Counted from the first letter of the stretch, positions 7,576 to 17,288 are shown. The stretch is DNA of 64,000 nucleotides from Pedobacter ghigonis (GCF_903166585.1 NZ_CAESCM010000012.1:1-64000), one strand, 5' to 3'. Translations and numbers: made by a program. The notes: generated by a model not told the origin, from the sequence alone.

Positions 7576-7622
7576 GTTTTGCATTGAATGTTGAAATATC
7601 TTTTTAGTATTTTCGCAAAGCT

Positions 7623-9275
7623 ATGCTTCAAAAACTTTCTATACGTAATTACGCATTAATTGATAGCCTCGATATTGAGTTCGATCGCGGCTTAAACATT
7701 ATAACCGGCGAAACCGGTGCCGGAAAATCGATCATTCTAGGTGCATTGTCGCTAATTTTGGGCCAAAGGGCAGAAAGTAAATACTTTTTTAACCAGGATA
7801 AAAAATGTGTAATTGAAGGAAGTTTTGCACTGGCTGACGAGAACCTGAAAGAACTTTTTGAAGAAAATGATCTCGATTTTTCTAAAGAAAGCCTTTTGCG
7901 CCGCGAAATTTCGATAGATGGGAAATCGCGCTCCTTCATTAACGATACCCCGGTTAACTTATCCATTCTAAAACAGATTGGCGAAAAACTGATCGACATC
8001 CATTCGCAGCATGCCACACAGGAAATAAACGATACCGATTTTCAATTGCTGATTGTAGATTCGCTGGCCAGTCACCAGCCGCTTTTGACCGACTACCGCA
8101 GCGGATTTAAAAAACTGAAGCATGACAATAACCTGTTAAAAAAACTTGTTAGCGAAGCGAACGAGGCCAGAAACAGGCAAGATTACGAGCAATTTTTGTT
8201 TAACGAGCTGGAGCAGGCCAAACTGCAGGAAGGTGAACAGGAAGAACTGGAACTGGAACTGGAACGCCTCACTCATGCCGAAACCATTAAAAGAGCCCTG
8301 CTTACTGCTTCAGGTTTAATTAGTGAAAGCGAGCCTTCTGCCCTTCAGATTTTAAAAGAGGCATCGTTACAACTGCAGGGGATAGAAAAATTCGATCCGG
8401 CCATTAATGTGTTATACGAGCGTTTGCGTTCGTCGATTATCGAAATTAAAGACATTACCGATGAAGTTGCAAGCATTGAAGAAAACACCTTGCACAGCGC
8501 CGATCGCCTGGAAATTGTAAACCAAAGACTCGATTTATTTTATTCACTTCAGCAGAAACACCGCCTGGCCAACAATACCGAGCTTCTGGCCTTTCAACAT
8601 CAGCTGGAAGATAACCTGAACCAGCTTTTATCTTCTGATGAGCATATCGAAAAACTTCAAAAAGAGATTTCGCAACTTCAGCAGGAACTGCAGCAAAAAG
8701 CTACGCAGTTAAGCGCCAATAGAAAAAAAGCCATTAAACAGGTTGAAGAACAAACCGGTCTTACCCTAAAAAAAGTTGGCATGCTGAATGCCAGATTATT
8801 TTTAGACCAGAAAGTAGTAGCCGAACTGAATAAAGATGGTTTAGATGAAATCAACTTATTATTTACAGCTAACGCCGGTCAGGCCCCTGCCCCGGTTAGT
8901 AAAGTAGCATCGGGGGGTGAATTATCGCGCTTAATGCTGGCCATTAAAGCCTTGCTGGCTCAACATACCTCACTTCCAACCATTATTTTTGATGAGATTG
9001 ATACCGGTATTTCGGGCGAAACTGCCTTAAAAGTCGGCGAAGTTATCTCCGATCTTGGCAATAACATGCAGGTAATTTCCATTACCCACTTGCCGCAGAT
9101 TGCAGCTAAAGGCGAATCGCATTATTTTGTACATAAACACGAAGATAGTGGAAAAACTACCACAGGAATTCGTAAATTGAAGCAGGAAGAGCGCATTGGC
9201 ATTATTGCCGAAATGTTGAGCGGTAAAAACCCCGGAGCATCGGCTGTAGAAAACGCAAAAGAGTTATTGGCATAA
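7623..9275 (+). CDS. recN: DNA repair protein RecN
   Basis: SMC-like ATPase that acts early in recombinational repair of double-strand breaks in the cytoplasm. The 550-residue product has the N-terminal ATPase half with Walker A GETGAGKS at 29-36 and the QRAESKYF region. A long coiled-coil follows (about 155-380, with many E/L/Q heptads). The C-terminal half has the ABC signature VASGGELSRLMLAIKAL, Walker B TIIFDEID and the TGISGETA switch. Length is normal for RecN. It normally follows the bamD-rpoZ-coaBC-DUF4835 block; here the BlaI/M56 pair sits between them. Confidence 0.95.
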   Translation: MLQKLSIRNYALIDSLDIEFDRGLNIITGETGAGKSIILGALSLILGQRAESKYFFNQDKKCVIEGSFALADENLKELFEENDLDFSKESLLRREISIDGKSRSFINDTPVNLSILKQIGEKLIDIHSQHATQEINDTDFQLLIVDSLASHQPLLTDYRSGFKKLKHDNNLLKKLVSEANEARNRQDYEQFLFNELEQAKLQEGEQEELELELERLTHAETIKRALLTASGLISESEPSALQILKEASLQLQGIEKFDPAINVLYERLRSSIIEIKDITDEVASIEENTLHSADRLEIVNQRLDLFYSLQQKHRLANNTELLAFQHQLEDNLNQLLSSDEHIEKLQKEISQLQQELQQKATQLSANRKKAIKQVEEQTGLTLKKVGMLNARLFLDQKVVAELNKDGLDEINLLFTANAGQAPAPVSKVASGGELSRLMLAIKALLAQHTSLPTIIFDEIDTGISGETALKVGEVISDLGNNMQVISITHLPQIAAKGESHYFVHKHEDSGKTTTGIRKLKQEERIGIIAEMLSGKNPGASAVENAKELLA

Positions 9276-9286
9276 TCTATTTGTGC

Positions 9287-9308
9287 TGTCAGATGGAAAT
9301 ATCTGACA
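9287..9308 (+). terminator. Hairpin after recN
   Basis: TGTCAGAT and ATCTGACA (8-bp perfect arms, 6-base loop) 12 bases after the recN stop. There is no clear T run, so termination would be weak or factor-assisted. Confidence 0.4.
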
Positions 9309-9366
9309 CTACCAAAAATTTTCATTAAGCATTATTAAAACTAAATAATTAGTTTATATTTAATCG

Positions 9367-10590
9367 ATGAAATCATTATTAATTCTACTCTCGCTTGTTA
9401 TCGCTGGCACATTGTGTTCTGCGCAAAATTATACCCTTACCGGTATGGTGAAGGATAAGCGTGGAGAAGCATTACCCGGTGCAGGTATTTATGTGAGTGG
9501 TTACAAAATTGCTACCTCTTCTGATAATAACGGAGCTTATAAACTCCTCTTAAAGCCCGGAAACTACGATATCCTGGTGCAGCTACTTGGATATAAAGCG
9601 CTCAATAAAAATGTAGTCGTTGCCGATAAAGATGTAAAACTCGATCTGATTCTTGAAGAAAGTGTTACCCAACTGGAAGAAGTAACCATAAAACCCGATC
9701 TAAACAGGGCGCATTATATTGCCATGTTTAAGGATTTCTTTGTCGGAACAACCCCTAATGCTGCGCAATGCAAACTCATTAATCCCAATGTGCTGATTAT
9801 CGATTACGACAGGGAAAATGCTTTGCTTACTGTTAAGAGTAATCAGTTTCTCATCATCGAAAACAAAGCACTCGGTTACCGCATCAAATACCTGGTTAAT
9901 AATTTCGAATACAGCCGTAAAACCAATATTATTTATTACGAGGGCTACCCTACTTACGAGGATTTAAAAGGCTCAAAACGCCAGAAACAAATCTGGGATA
10001 AAAAGCGCTTAACTGCTTACTTGGGTTCACCGCAGCATTTTTTCAAATCCTTATACCACAAAAAGGCTACGGAAGAAGGTTTTATCATCAATAAACTGCA
10101 AAGTGTTCCAAACCGCGACAGGCCTAAGGACAGCCTGATCAACGCCAATATTAAGCGTTTTGGTCAGGCGCAAACTTTTACGGGCAACATTCACCTCACC
10201 ATGGGCGATTCGCTAAATTACTGGACCAAGAAGAAAAACCTGCCAAAAGAGATTTCAGTACTAAGTAAAGCTCCGGTATTACAAGATACTTTAGCACGGC
10301 CAACCCCTGATGCTGCCATTAAGGCCATTAATTTTACAGATAAACTTTATGTGGTTTATACCAAAGAAACCGAGGATCCATCCTTTACAGAACGGCTTGG
10401 CTTTTCGATTAGCAGGCCACCCGACTATTTTGGCTATCAAATATCAACTGTCACTTTACAGGTAGCCCCCGTATATTTTTACGAAAACGGAGGCATTTAC
10501 AATCCACGGTCGATGCTTTTTTCGGGCTACTGGGCCTGGGAGAAAATTGCCGACAGTGTACCTATGGATTATTTGCCACCCCGACCGTAA
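9367..10590 (+). CDS. Exported carboxypeptidase-like regulatory domain protein, copy 1
   Basis: A 407-residue protein with a signal peptide (1-19, ending CSA-Q). A carboxypeptidase regulatory-like domain follows (about 23-105; motifs LPGAGIYVSG, DNNGAYKL, NYDILVQLLGY). The roughly 290-residue C-terminal region is of unknown function; it holds FLIIENKALGYRIKYL and the closing YENGGIYNPRS..GYWAWEKIADSVPMDYLPP segment. The next gene is a paralogue of the same architecture. Known: this domain is the N-terminal module of SusC and many TonB receptors, but no plug or long barrel follows here. Location is probably periplasmic or outer membrane. Function is not known. Confidence 0.75.
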   Translation: MKSLLILLSLVIAGTLCSAQNYTLTGMVKDKRGEALPGAGIYVSGYKIATSSDNNGAYKLLLKPGNYDILVQLLGYKALNKNVVVADKDVKLDLILEESVTQLEEVTIKPDLNRAHYIAMFKDFFVGTTPNAAQCKLINPNVLIIDYDRENALLTVKSNQFLIIENKALGYRIKYLVNNFEYSRKTNIIYYEGYPTYEDLKGSKRQKQIWDKKRLTAYLGSPQHFFKSLYHKKATEEGFIINKLQSVPNRDRPKDSLINANIKRFGQAQTFTGNIHLTMGDSLNYWTKKKNLPKEISVLSKAPVLQDTLARPTPDAAIKAINFTDKLYVVYTKETEDPSFTERLGFSISRPPDYFGYQISTVTLQVAPVYFYENGGIYNPRSMLFSGYWAWEKIADSVPMDYLPPRP

Positions 10591-10673
10591 AAAAGCCGTG
10601 GTTAAGTGTTAAAATTGTTAAAAATATTTTTGCTTTTTAATAAATATTAAGCCTTTTGGTTACATTCGTCTCC

Positions 10674-11909
10674 ATGATTAAAAGCCTTTTAGTGTCACTA
10701 TTATTCCTGATCTGGGGCGCTAATGCTATTGCTCAAAATACCTACACGATCAGCGGTTTGGTACGCGATCAGAAAGATGGCTTACCCGGTGCAAGCATTT
10801 ATTTAAGCGGGTATAAAATTGCTACTGTTGCCGATAACGACGGCCGTTTTAAACTGACGAATCTTAAACCAGGCAGTTACGATTTGCTGGTGCAGATTGT
10901 GGGCTACCTTCCCTATTCCAAAAGTGTAATCATATCTGATAAATCGGTGCAGGTAGAATTAGTCTTGAAAGAAAATGTTGCCCAGCTTGATGAGGTAACC
11001 GTTAGGGCCGATCCGAACCGGCAGAAATACATCAACCAGTTTAAAGAGTTCTTTATTGGCAAAACACCGAATGCCCTTCAGTGTAAAATTCTGAATCCGC
11101 AGGTTTTAAATGTTGATTTCGATATTACCAAAAGTACCTTAACTGTTTCTACCACCGAGTTCCTGATTGTAGAAAATAAAGCGCTGGGCTACCGTCTGAA
11201 ATATATGCTCGATCGTTTTGAGTATAACTCGCGTACACACATTATTTACTACTCCGGTCACCCGTTTTTTGAAGAGTTAAAAGCTTCTGCTTCGAAAAAG
11301 AAAAAGTACATTGGGGCAAGAGAAGTGGCCTATTACGGCTCGTCGCAGCATTTCTTCCGCTCACTTTATGCCAATAAAGCACAGGAGGAAGGCTTTATCA
11401 TCAATAAAATGGTTAAGGTACCCAATCCAAACCGTTATCCGGAATATGTAATTAATACCAATCTGGAGAAAATAAAAGCGGTGCCCGAAAAAACAGGTAT
11501 CAGGCAAACTAAAGGAAAGGTTGATACAGCCTTACTCGCTTTCTGGACCAAGCAAAAGGAAATGCCGCGTACCATCGATAAATTTTCGCGGGCTGATGTA
11601 CTTACCGATACGCTTGTACACTATTATAACCAAAACCTGAAATATTTGAGTTATACCGATGCCCTGCTGATTCAATACACCAAAGAAAAAGAATCGCTGG
11701 CTTACTCTAAAACCGGTTTCTGGATTTTCAGGCCGTTGGATGTGCCGGAAAATGAAATTTCTGTTGCCAATCTAACTGGTGAGGGTGTTCGTTTCTACGA
11801 AAATGGCGGCATTTACGATTCGAGATCATTACTGTATGAGGGTTACTGGGCTTACGAAAAAGTGGCCGATATGGTACCTATGGATTATATTCCGCTGGCT
11901 AAAAAGTAA
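10674..11909 (+). CDS. Exported carboxypeptidase-like regulatory domain protein, copy 2
   Basis: Paralogue of the preceding gene, 411 residues. It has a signal peptide (MIKSLLVSLL...AIAQ), the regulatory-like domain with LPGASIYLSGYKIAT, and the same C-terminal landmarks: LIVENKALGYRLKYM, SSQHFFRSLY, EEGFIINKM, YENGGIYDSRS, GYWAYEKVADMVPMDYIP. The start at 10674 is preferred over an in-frame ATG at 10656 because it begins the signal peptide. A promoter-like TACATTCG (10661-10668) would make the upstream ATG untranscribed. The two genes are probably a tandem duplication that has since diverged. Function unknown. Confidence 0.75.
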   Translation: MIKSLLVSLLFLIWGANAIAQNTYTISGLVRDQKDGLPGASIYLSGYKIATVADNDGRFKLTNLKPGSYDLLVQIVGYLPYSKSVIISDKSVQVELVLKENVAQLDEVTVRADPNRQKYINQFKEFFIGKTPNALQCKILNPQVLNVDFDITKSTLTVSTTEFLIVENKALGYRLKYMLDRFEYNSRTHIIYYSGHPFFEELKASASKKKKYIGAREVAYYGSSQHFFRSLYANKAQEEGFIINKMVKVPNPNRYPEYVINTNLEKIKAVPEKTGIRQTKGKVDTALLAFWTKQKEMPRTIDKFSRADVLTDTLVHYYNQNLKYLSYTDALLIQYTKEKESLAYSKTGFWIFRPLDVPENEISVANLTGEGVRFYENGGIYDSRSLLYEGYWAYEKVADMVPMDYIPLAKK

Positions 11910-11987
11910 AACCTTCTTGTTTGCAATTGTGGAAAAGTGCCCATAATGCCGCTTTCAAATTACTAATATTTTTAGTAATTTTATCGT

Positions 11988-13055
11988 ATGATGAGCGGAG
12001 AAGAAAAACAATATTTTAAGGGGCGGGGCGCACAGGTTAATCCGCACAACCGTTTTTTGAAAGATGTGTACGTAAAAGAGCACGATGAAGGGATAGACGA
12101 TTGGGAAGAAAGCGACCGCAAAACCTCGTTCATTTTTGAGCATTCGAAAACCATTGTAAATAAGGTTGACAGTCCGGATGTAGGCATGGCTTATTCCCTA
12201 AACCCTTACCAGGGCTGCGAGCATGGCTGTACCTATTGTTATGCCCGCAATTCGCATCAATACTGGGGTTACAGCGCAGGTATAGAATTTGAACGCAAAA
12301 TTATTGTAAAACAGGATGCTCCTGCCCTCTTTAAAAAATTTCTAGAGAAAAAAGGATGGGACGCTACTACCATTTCACTCTCAGGCAATACCGACTGCTA
12401 CCAGCCTGCCGAAAGAAAATTTAAACTTACCAGGCGGTTGCTCGAAATTGCCCTGGCTTATAAACAGCCCATTGGCATGATCACCAAAAACTCGTTAATC
12501 TTACGCGATAAGGATATTTTGCAGGAAATGGCTAAACTGAACCTTTGCATGGTTTATGTTTCCATTAACAGTTTAAACGAAGACTTAAGGCAGGTAATGG
12601 AACCCCGTACCACCACTGCCAAGCAAAGGTTAAGGATTGTTGAAGAATTGAGCCAGGCCGGCATCCCCATGGGGGTTATGGTTGCACCGCTCGTACCGGG
12701 ATTAAGCGATCATGAAATTCCTAAAATATTAAAGGCCGTTGCCAATGCTGGTGCCATAAAAGCAGGCTATACGGTGGTGCGGTTAAATGGTGCCATTGCG
12801 CAGATATTTGAAGACTGGCTGCGTAAAAATTTCCCTGATCGCTTTGATAAAGTTTGGCACATGATCCAGAGCTGCCATGGTGGCCAGGTAAACGACAGTC
12901 GCTTTGGCGACCGTATGCGGGGTGATGGGAATATTTCGCAAATGATCAGAGACAATTTCAGGCTGCACTGTCGCCTGAACGGCCTAAATGTAAAAGATAT
13001 TATTTTAGACCACAGCCTTTTTAAAATTCCTAGCGATCAGATCAGTTTGTTTTAA
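11988..13055 (+). CDS. PA0069-family radical SAM protein
   Basis: A 355-residue radical SAM enzyme. The iron-sulfur motif is C77-x3-C81-x2-C84 (GCEHGCTYCYARN), and the surrounding HQYWGYSAG and FERKI sequences are hallmarks of the PA0069/spore-photoproduct-lyase-like group. Conserved SLSGNTDCYQPAE and TKNSLILRD segments in the barrel support this. The reaction of this group is unknown; similarity to spore photoproduct lyase is at family level only. Two adjacent ATG codons (11988, 11991) are possible starts. It stands alone on the plus strand between the paralogue pair and an ATP-grasp gene, with separate spacers on both sides. Confidence 0.87.
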   Translation: MMSGEEKQYFKGRGAQVNPHNRFLKDVYVKEHDEGIDDWEESDRKTSFIFEHSKTIVNKVDSPDVGMAYSLNPYQGCEHGCTYCYARNSHQYWGYSAGIEFERKIIVKQDAPALFKKFLEKKGWDATTISLSGNTDCYQPAERKFKLTRRLLEIALAYKQPIGMITKNSLILRDKDILQEMAKLNLCMVYVSINSLNEDLRQVMEPRTTTAKQRLRIVEELSQAGIPMGVMVAPLVPGLSDHEIPKILKAVANAGAIKAGYTVVRLNGAIAQIFEDWLRKNFPDRFDKVWHMIQSCHGGQVNDSRFGDRMRGDGNISQMIRDNFRLHCRLNGLNVKDIILDHSLFKIPSDQISLF

Positions 13056-13090
13056 TCAAAATATTAACCGGTTAAATTCATAATTTGCTA

Positions 13091-13098
13091 TAATTTTG
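13091..13098 (+). promoter_or_regulatory. -7 element of the ATP-grasp gene
   Basis: TAATTTTG matches TAnnTTTG and ends 4 bases before the ATG at 13103, implying a leaderless or nearly leaderless mRNA. A good -33 element is not visible at the usual distance. Confidence 0.45.
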
Positions 13099-13102
13099 TG
13101 CC

Positions 13103-13975
13103 ATGAATATTGCATTAGTTACCTATCTGGATAAAGGCGCTTACGATAGTGCCACTGTTGAAAGTGAAGACGATAAACTCTTAATTTTTTTAAAGGAGAA
13201 AGGATTAAGCATTGAAAAAGTAATTTGGAATGATCCCGAAATAAACTGGCAAGATTATGATTTAGCAGTATTAAAATCTCCCTGGGATTATTTTGACCTC
13301 ATAAACGATTTTTACCAATGGCTTGAAAAACTGGCACAGCTAAATGTAAGGCTACTTAACCCCATTGAACGGGTAAAATGGAATTCCAATAAATTATACC
13401 TGCAGGAAATTGAAGCAGCTGGATTAAAAATTACGCCAAGTACCTTTATTCGCAAAGCGGAAAGTGTTAACCTGAACGATTTCTTCGCGAAATTTGGAGT
13501 AGATAAACTGATTGTAAAACCCTGTGTAAGCGGCGGAGCTAAAAATACTTTTAAGGTTACAGCTGATAATGTGGCAGCAGTAAACCACAAACTAAATGAG
13601 CTACTGCAGGAAGAGGACTTTATTGTACAACCCTTTTTGCCCGAAATTCTCGAAAACGGAGAATGGTCGTTTATTTTCTTTAATAGCGTATACAGCCATT
13701 CGCTGGTTAAACAGGCAAAACCAGGCGATTTTAGGGTTCAACCGGCTCATGGCGGTTCAGTTCATCCGCAAAGCCCCAGTAAGGAGCAAATTTTTATAGC
13801 ACAACAATACATAGATTTATTTGCGAAAAACGCGCTCTATGCACGGGTTGACGGCACTTTTGTTAACGGCCAATTTTTATTGATGGAACTGGAACTTATT
13901 GAGCCTTTTCTATTTTTAAATACCGACCCGCAAAATTATGAGCGGTACTATCAGGCCTTGAAGGAGTTAATGTAA
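13103..13975 (+). CDS. ATP-grasp domain protein (RimK/glutathione-synthetase-like)
   Basis: A 290-residue protein of the ATP-grasp superfamily, which joins a carboxylate to an amine or thiol using ATP. N-terminal pre-ATP-grasp region about 1-95 (LAVLKSPWDYF). Central ATP-binding region with KLIVKPCVSGGAKNT (about 135-150), the glycine-rich loop region, and EDFIVQPFLPEI. C-terminal metal-binding region with ARVDGTFVNGQFLLMELELIEP, where the acidic cluster would hold magnesium. Substrate cannot be told. Related proteins are annotated as prokaryotic glutathione-synthetase-like ligases. No biosynthetic neighbours point to a pathway. Confidence 0.8.
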   Translation: MNIALVTYLDKGAYDSATVESEDDKLLIFLKEKGLSIEKVIWNDPEINWQDYDLAVLKSPWDYFDLINDFYQWLEKLAQLNVRLLNPIERVKWNSNKLYLQEIEAAGLKITPSTFIRKAESVNLNDFFAKFGVDKLIVKPCVSGGAKNTFKVTADNVAAVNHKLNELLQEEDFIVQPFLPEILENGEWSFIFFNSVYSHSLVKQAKPGDFRVQPAHGGSVHPQSPSKEQIFIAQQYIDLFAKNALYARVDGTFVNGQFLLMELELIEPFLFLNTDPQNYERYYQALKELM

Positions 13976-13980
13976 AGATA

Positions 13981-14060
13981 ATCGTCATTTCGAGCGGAGT
14001 GCACGCTATCGGTGAAAACTGGCTTGCTTCATCCGATAGCTATCGGATCGAAATGACGAT
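13981..14060. repeat. Inverted-repeat element between convergent genes
   Basis: Perfect 13-bp outer arms ATCGTCATTTCGA (13981-13993) and TCGAAATGACGAT (14048-14060) enclose an 18-bp perfect palindrome ATCCGATAGCTATCGGAT (14031-14048). It lies between two convergent genes, where it could act as a two-way terminator. Similar GTCATT..AATGACG ends occur at 51349-51418. Confidence 0.75.
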
Positions 14061-14067
14061 CGTATTT

Positions 14068-14592
14068 TTATTTTGAAGCAAAAACCTGTGCCCAGTAATT
14101 ATCCGTTCTGGCAGCCCCCATTTCTTTAAAAGATGCAGTCATCATGTTTTTGCAATGGCTTTCGCTTGCCAACCACTCATTAAAAACCTGTGCTTCTGTA
14201 GTTTGCCCCGATGCTAAGTTTTCGCCAACTGTTGTCCAGTTATAACCTGTTGCAGTAACGCGTGTGCCAACCGTTTCTCCATTTGCAGAGGTATGCACCA
14301 GGCTTTTTATAGATGCGGTATATTTACTCTGATAAATAGCGGCCGAAGCCAAATTTACATTCCAGGTTAGTGCAGCAACCGGAGGCATGGTGGTGCTACC
14401 ACATTTACAACCCGCCAAACGTGTATCATTAACCAATTTTAACAACGCATCGTTATTGATATTGGTGGTCGTAGAAATTTCTATTTTTAATGTTGGAGGT
14501 GTCTCTGTAGTGGTAGAATCAGTTCCTTTTTTACATGACATGAGTGCACAGCATAGCGCTAAGCACATTAATTTGGGGACGATAGATTTCAT
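14068..14592 (-). CDS. CAP-domain (SCP/PR1-like) lipoprotein
   Basis: A 174-residue lipoprotein: signal peptide with lipobox ending ALMSC (Cys20). A short T-rich linker follows, then a CAP domain from about residue 48. The domain shows NNDALLKLVNDTRLAG, a conserved LVHTSANGETVG (His of the CAP cavity), VGENLASG, and a closing WLASESHCKNMM and YWAQVFA. Known: bacterial CAP proteins are secreted and mostly of unknown activity. The gene is on the minus strand downstream of clpC but separated by a terminator, so it is probably an independent unit. Confidence 0.85.
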   Translation of the reverse strand: MKSIVPKLMCLALCCALMSCKKGTDSTTTETPPTLKIEISTTTNINNDALLKLVNDTRLAGCKCGSTTMPPVAALTWNVNLASAAIYQSKYTASIKSLVHTSANGETVGTRVTATGYNWTTVGENLASGQTTEAQVFNEWLASESHCKNMMTASFKEMGAARTDNYWAQVFASK

Positions 14593-14703
14593 GACTATGG
14601 TTTGTTTAGCGAAAGATACATTGATTTTTTAAAAAATAATCGTCCACCATAATCTTTTTCTTACTCTATAAACAGCTATCAGACATTAACAGGCCGTTTT
14701 AAA

Positions 14704-14735
14704 CAAAAAAACTCCCGATTTTCATCGGGAGTTTC
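14704..14735 (-). terminator. clpC terminator
   Basis: Stem ACTCCCGAT (14711-14719) / ATCGGGAGT (14724-14732), followed on the minus strand by a T run (A tract at 14704-14710). It starts 4 bases beyond the clpC stop. Confidence 0.85.
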
Positions 14736-14738
14736 AAG

Positions 14739-17288
14739 TTATTTAGCTGAAGAATCTTCTTCTGCTGATTGTTCTTTCTTCTTTTCGCCTTTTTTGTGAT
14801 TTACTGAGATCAGATCGGCTGTTTTATCGTAATCGATTTCCAAAACATCTCCTTCAGTTAATTCACCTTTAAGGATTTCTTCCGCAATCGGATCTTCCAG
14901 ATATTTCTGGATAGCCCTTTTTAAAGGGCGGGCACCGAAGTTACTATCGAAACCTTTATCGGCAATATATTCTTTTGCATTTTCAGTTAAGGCAATATCA
15001 TAACCTAAAGTATGTACACGACCGAATAAAGCTTTTAATTCGATATCGATAATTTTGAAGATTTCTTCTTTACCTAAACTGTTAAATACCACTACATCAT
15101 CAACACGGTTTAAGAACTCAGGTGCAAAAGCGCGTTTTAAAGCACTTTCAATTACACCACGACTGTGCGATTCTGCCTGATTGTTTTTAGCTGAAGTAGA
15201 GAAACCAACACCCTGACCGAAATCTTTCAATTGGCGTGCACCAATGTTCGATGTCATAATAATGATTGTATTTCTAAAATCAACTTTACGGCCTAAGCTA
15301 TCTGTTAATTGTCCTTCGTCTAAAACCTGCAATAAGATATTGAATACATCAGGGTGCGCTTTTTCAATCTCATCCAATAAGATCACAGCATAAGGTTTTC
15401 TTCTAACTTTTTCAGTTAACTGTCCACCTTCTTCATAACCTACATATCCCGGAGGCGCTCCTACTAAACGCGATACTGCAAATTTCTCCATGTACTCGCT
15501 CATGTCAATCTGAATCAGCGAATCGTCGCTATCAAACATGAAACGTGCCAGTTCTTTTGCCAATTCCGTTTTACCTACACCAGTTGGACCTAAGAAAATA
15601 AACGAACCAATTGGTTTTTTAGGATCTTTTAATCCGGCTCTTGTACGTTGGATGGCTTTGGTTAATTTCTTAATCGCATCATCCTGACCGATAATTTTCT
15701 CGGCCACTTTATCGTACATGTTCAACAGTTTCTGACTATCGGTTTGGCCAACACGTTGCACCGGAATACCAGTCATCATGGCCACCACCTCAGCTACGTT
15801 ATCTTCTGATACTTCGTAACGTTTGGTTTTGGTTTCAGCCTCCCACTCAGCTTTGGCTTTATCTAATTCTTCAATTAAATTTTTCTCTGTATCGCGGAGT
15901 TTTGCTGCTTCTTCGTATTTCTGACTACGTACAACCTTGTTTTTCTCTAACTTGATATCTTCAATTTTAGCTTCGATATCAATAATGTTTTGAGGAACAT
16001 GGATATTGGTTAAGTGAACTCTCGATCCCGCTTCATCTAATGCATCAATAGCTTTATCAGGCAAGAAACGATCAGAAATATAGCGAGAAGTTAACGTAAC
16101 GCATGCCTGAATGGCCTCATCGGTATAAGTTACACCGTGGTGCTCTTCGTACTTATCTTTAATACGGGTTAAAATCTCAACAGTTTCATCAGGAGTTGCA
16201 GGCTCAACCATCACTTTTTGGAAACGACGGTCTAAAGCGCCATCTTTTTCAATGTACTGACGGTACTCATCTAAAGTAGTGGCACCAATACATTGAATTT
16301 CACCCCTGGCCAATGCTGGTTTAAACATGTTCGAAGCATCAAGCGAACCAGATGCACCACCTGCGCCAACAATGGTATGAATCTCATCAATAAATAAAAT
16401 TACATCAGTAGATTTTTCAAGCTCGTTCATCACAGCTTTCATACGCTCTTCGAACTGACCACGGTATTTCGTACCGGCCACAAGCGAAGCCAAATCTAAC
16501 GTAACTACACGTTTGCCAAAAAGCACACGCGAAACTTTACGTTGTACAATACGCAAGGCCAGGCCTTCTGCAATTGCTGATTTACCCACTCCCGGCTCAC
16601 CGATCAAAATCGGGTTGTTCTTTTTCCTGCGGGATAAAATCTGAGATACTCGCTCAATTTCTTTCTCGCGGCCAACAATCGGATCTAAACGACCTTCTTC
16701 TGCTGCCTTGGTTAAATCGCGACCGAAATTATCTAAAACAGGTGTTTTAGATTTTATATCTGACACTTTTTTAGGTGTACTAAAGCTTTCTTCTTCACGA
16801 TAATCGTCGTCGCCACCTGTAGAGGCGCTGTTCGAAATATCGTCTCTGAAGCCGTTCTTATTTACTTCTACTTCTTGTTTAAAAACATCGTAAGTAACAC
16901 CATACTGCAACAAGATTTGCGAGGCAATGTTATCATCATCTCTCAAAACCGATAACAATAAATGTTCGGTACCAATTAAATCGCTTTTAAATATTTTAGC
17001 TTCTAAGTAAGTAATCTTTAAAACTTTTTCGGCCTGTTTCGTCAACGGTATATTGCCTAAGTTTACTGTAACACTCGATGTACCGCGAACGGCATCTTCA
17101 ATTGAGCGGCGCAATTTACCAGTATCAACTCCTAACGATCGTAAAATTTTTATTGCCATACCATCGCCTTCGCGGATGAGGCCTAATAATAAATGCTCGG
17201 TTCCGATGTAATCGTGCCCTAAGCGGAGCGCTTCCTCCCTACTAAAAGAGATTACATCTTTAACCTGTGGTGAAAATTTTGCTTCCAT
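14739..17288 (-). CDS. clpC: ATP-dependent Clp protease ATP-binding subunit ClpC
   Basis: Hsp100 unfoldase that feeds substrates to the ClpP peptidase. The 849-residue protein has two N-terminal Clp repeats (about 1-145), first AAA+ module with GEPGVGKSA, and a middle domain with the UVR-like EEAAKLRD segment that marks ClpC. The second AAA+ module has GPTGVGKTEL, and the D2 small domain ends with FGARPLKRAI. A VGF tripeptide near residue 680 fits the loop that docks on ClpP, so it is a protease partner and not a ClpB disaggregase. No clpP is in the window. The C-terminal tail is charged and probably disordered. Confidence 0.95.
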   Translation of the reverse strand: MEAKFSPQVKDVISFSREEALRLGHDYIGTEHLLLGLIREGDGMAIKILRSLGVDTGKLRRSIEDAVRGTSSVTVNLGNIPLTKQAEKVLKITYLEAKIFKSDLIGTEHLLLSVLRDDDNIASQILLQYGVTYDVFKQEVEVNKNGFRDDISNSASTGGDDDYREEESFSTPKKVSDIKSKTPVLDNFGRDLTKAAEEGRLDPIVGREKEIERVSQILSRRKKNNPILIGEPGVGKSAIAEGLALRIVQRKVSRVLFGKRVVTLDLASLVAGTKYRGQFEERMKAVMNELEKSTDVILFIDEIHTIVGAGGASGSLDASNMFKPALARGEIQCIGATTLDEYRQYIEKDGALDRRFQKVMVEPATPDETVEILTRIKDKYEEHHGVTYTDEAIQACVTLTSRYISDRFLPDKAIDALDEAGSRVHLTNIHVPQNIIDIEAKIEDIKLEKNKVVRSQKYEEAAKLRDTEKNLIEELDKAKAEWEAETKTKRYEVSEDNVAEVVAMMTGIPVQRVGQTDSQKLLNMYDKVAEKIIGQDDAIKKLTKAIQRTRAGLKDPKKPIGSFIFLGPTGVGKTELAKELARFMFDSDDSLIQIDMSEYMEKFAVSRLVGAPPGYVGYEEGGQLTEKVRRKPYAVILLDEIEKAHPDVFNILLQVLDEGQLTDSLGRKVDFRNTIIIMTSNIGARQLKDFGQGVGFSTSAKNNQAESHSRGVIESALKRAFAPEFLNRVDDVVVFNSLGKEEIFKIIDIELKALFGRVHTLGYDIALTENAKEYIADKGFDSNFGARPLKRAIQKYLEDPIAEEILKGELTEGDVLEIDYDKTADLISVNHKKGEKKKEQSAEEDSSAK

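Noticed and set aside
14739..17288. ClpB disaggregase as identity of the Clp ATPase
   Set aside because: The middle domain is short and UVR-like and a VGF docking loop is present, which fit ClpC.
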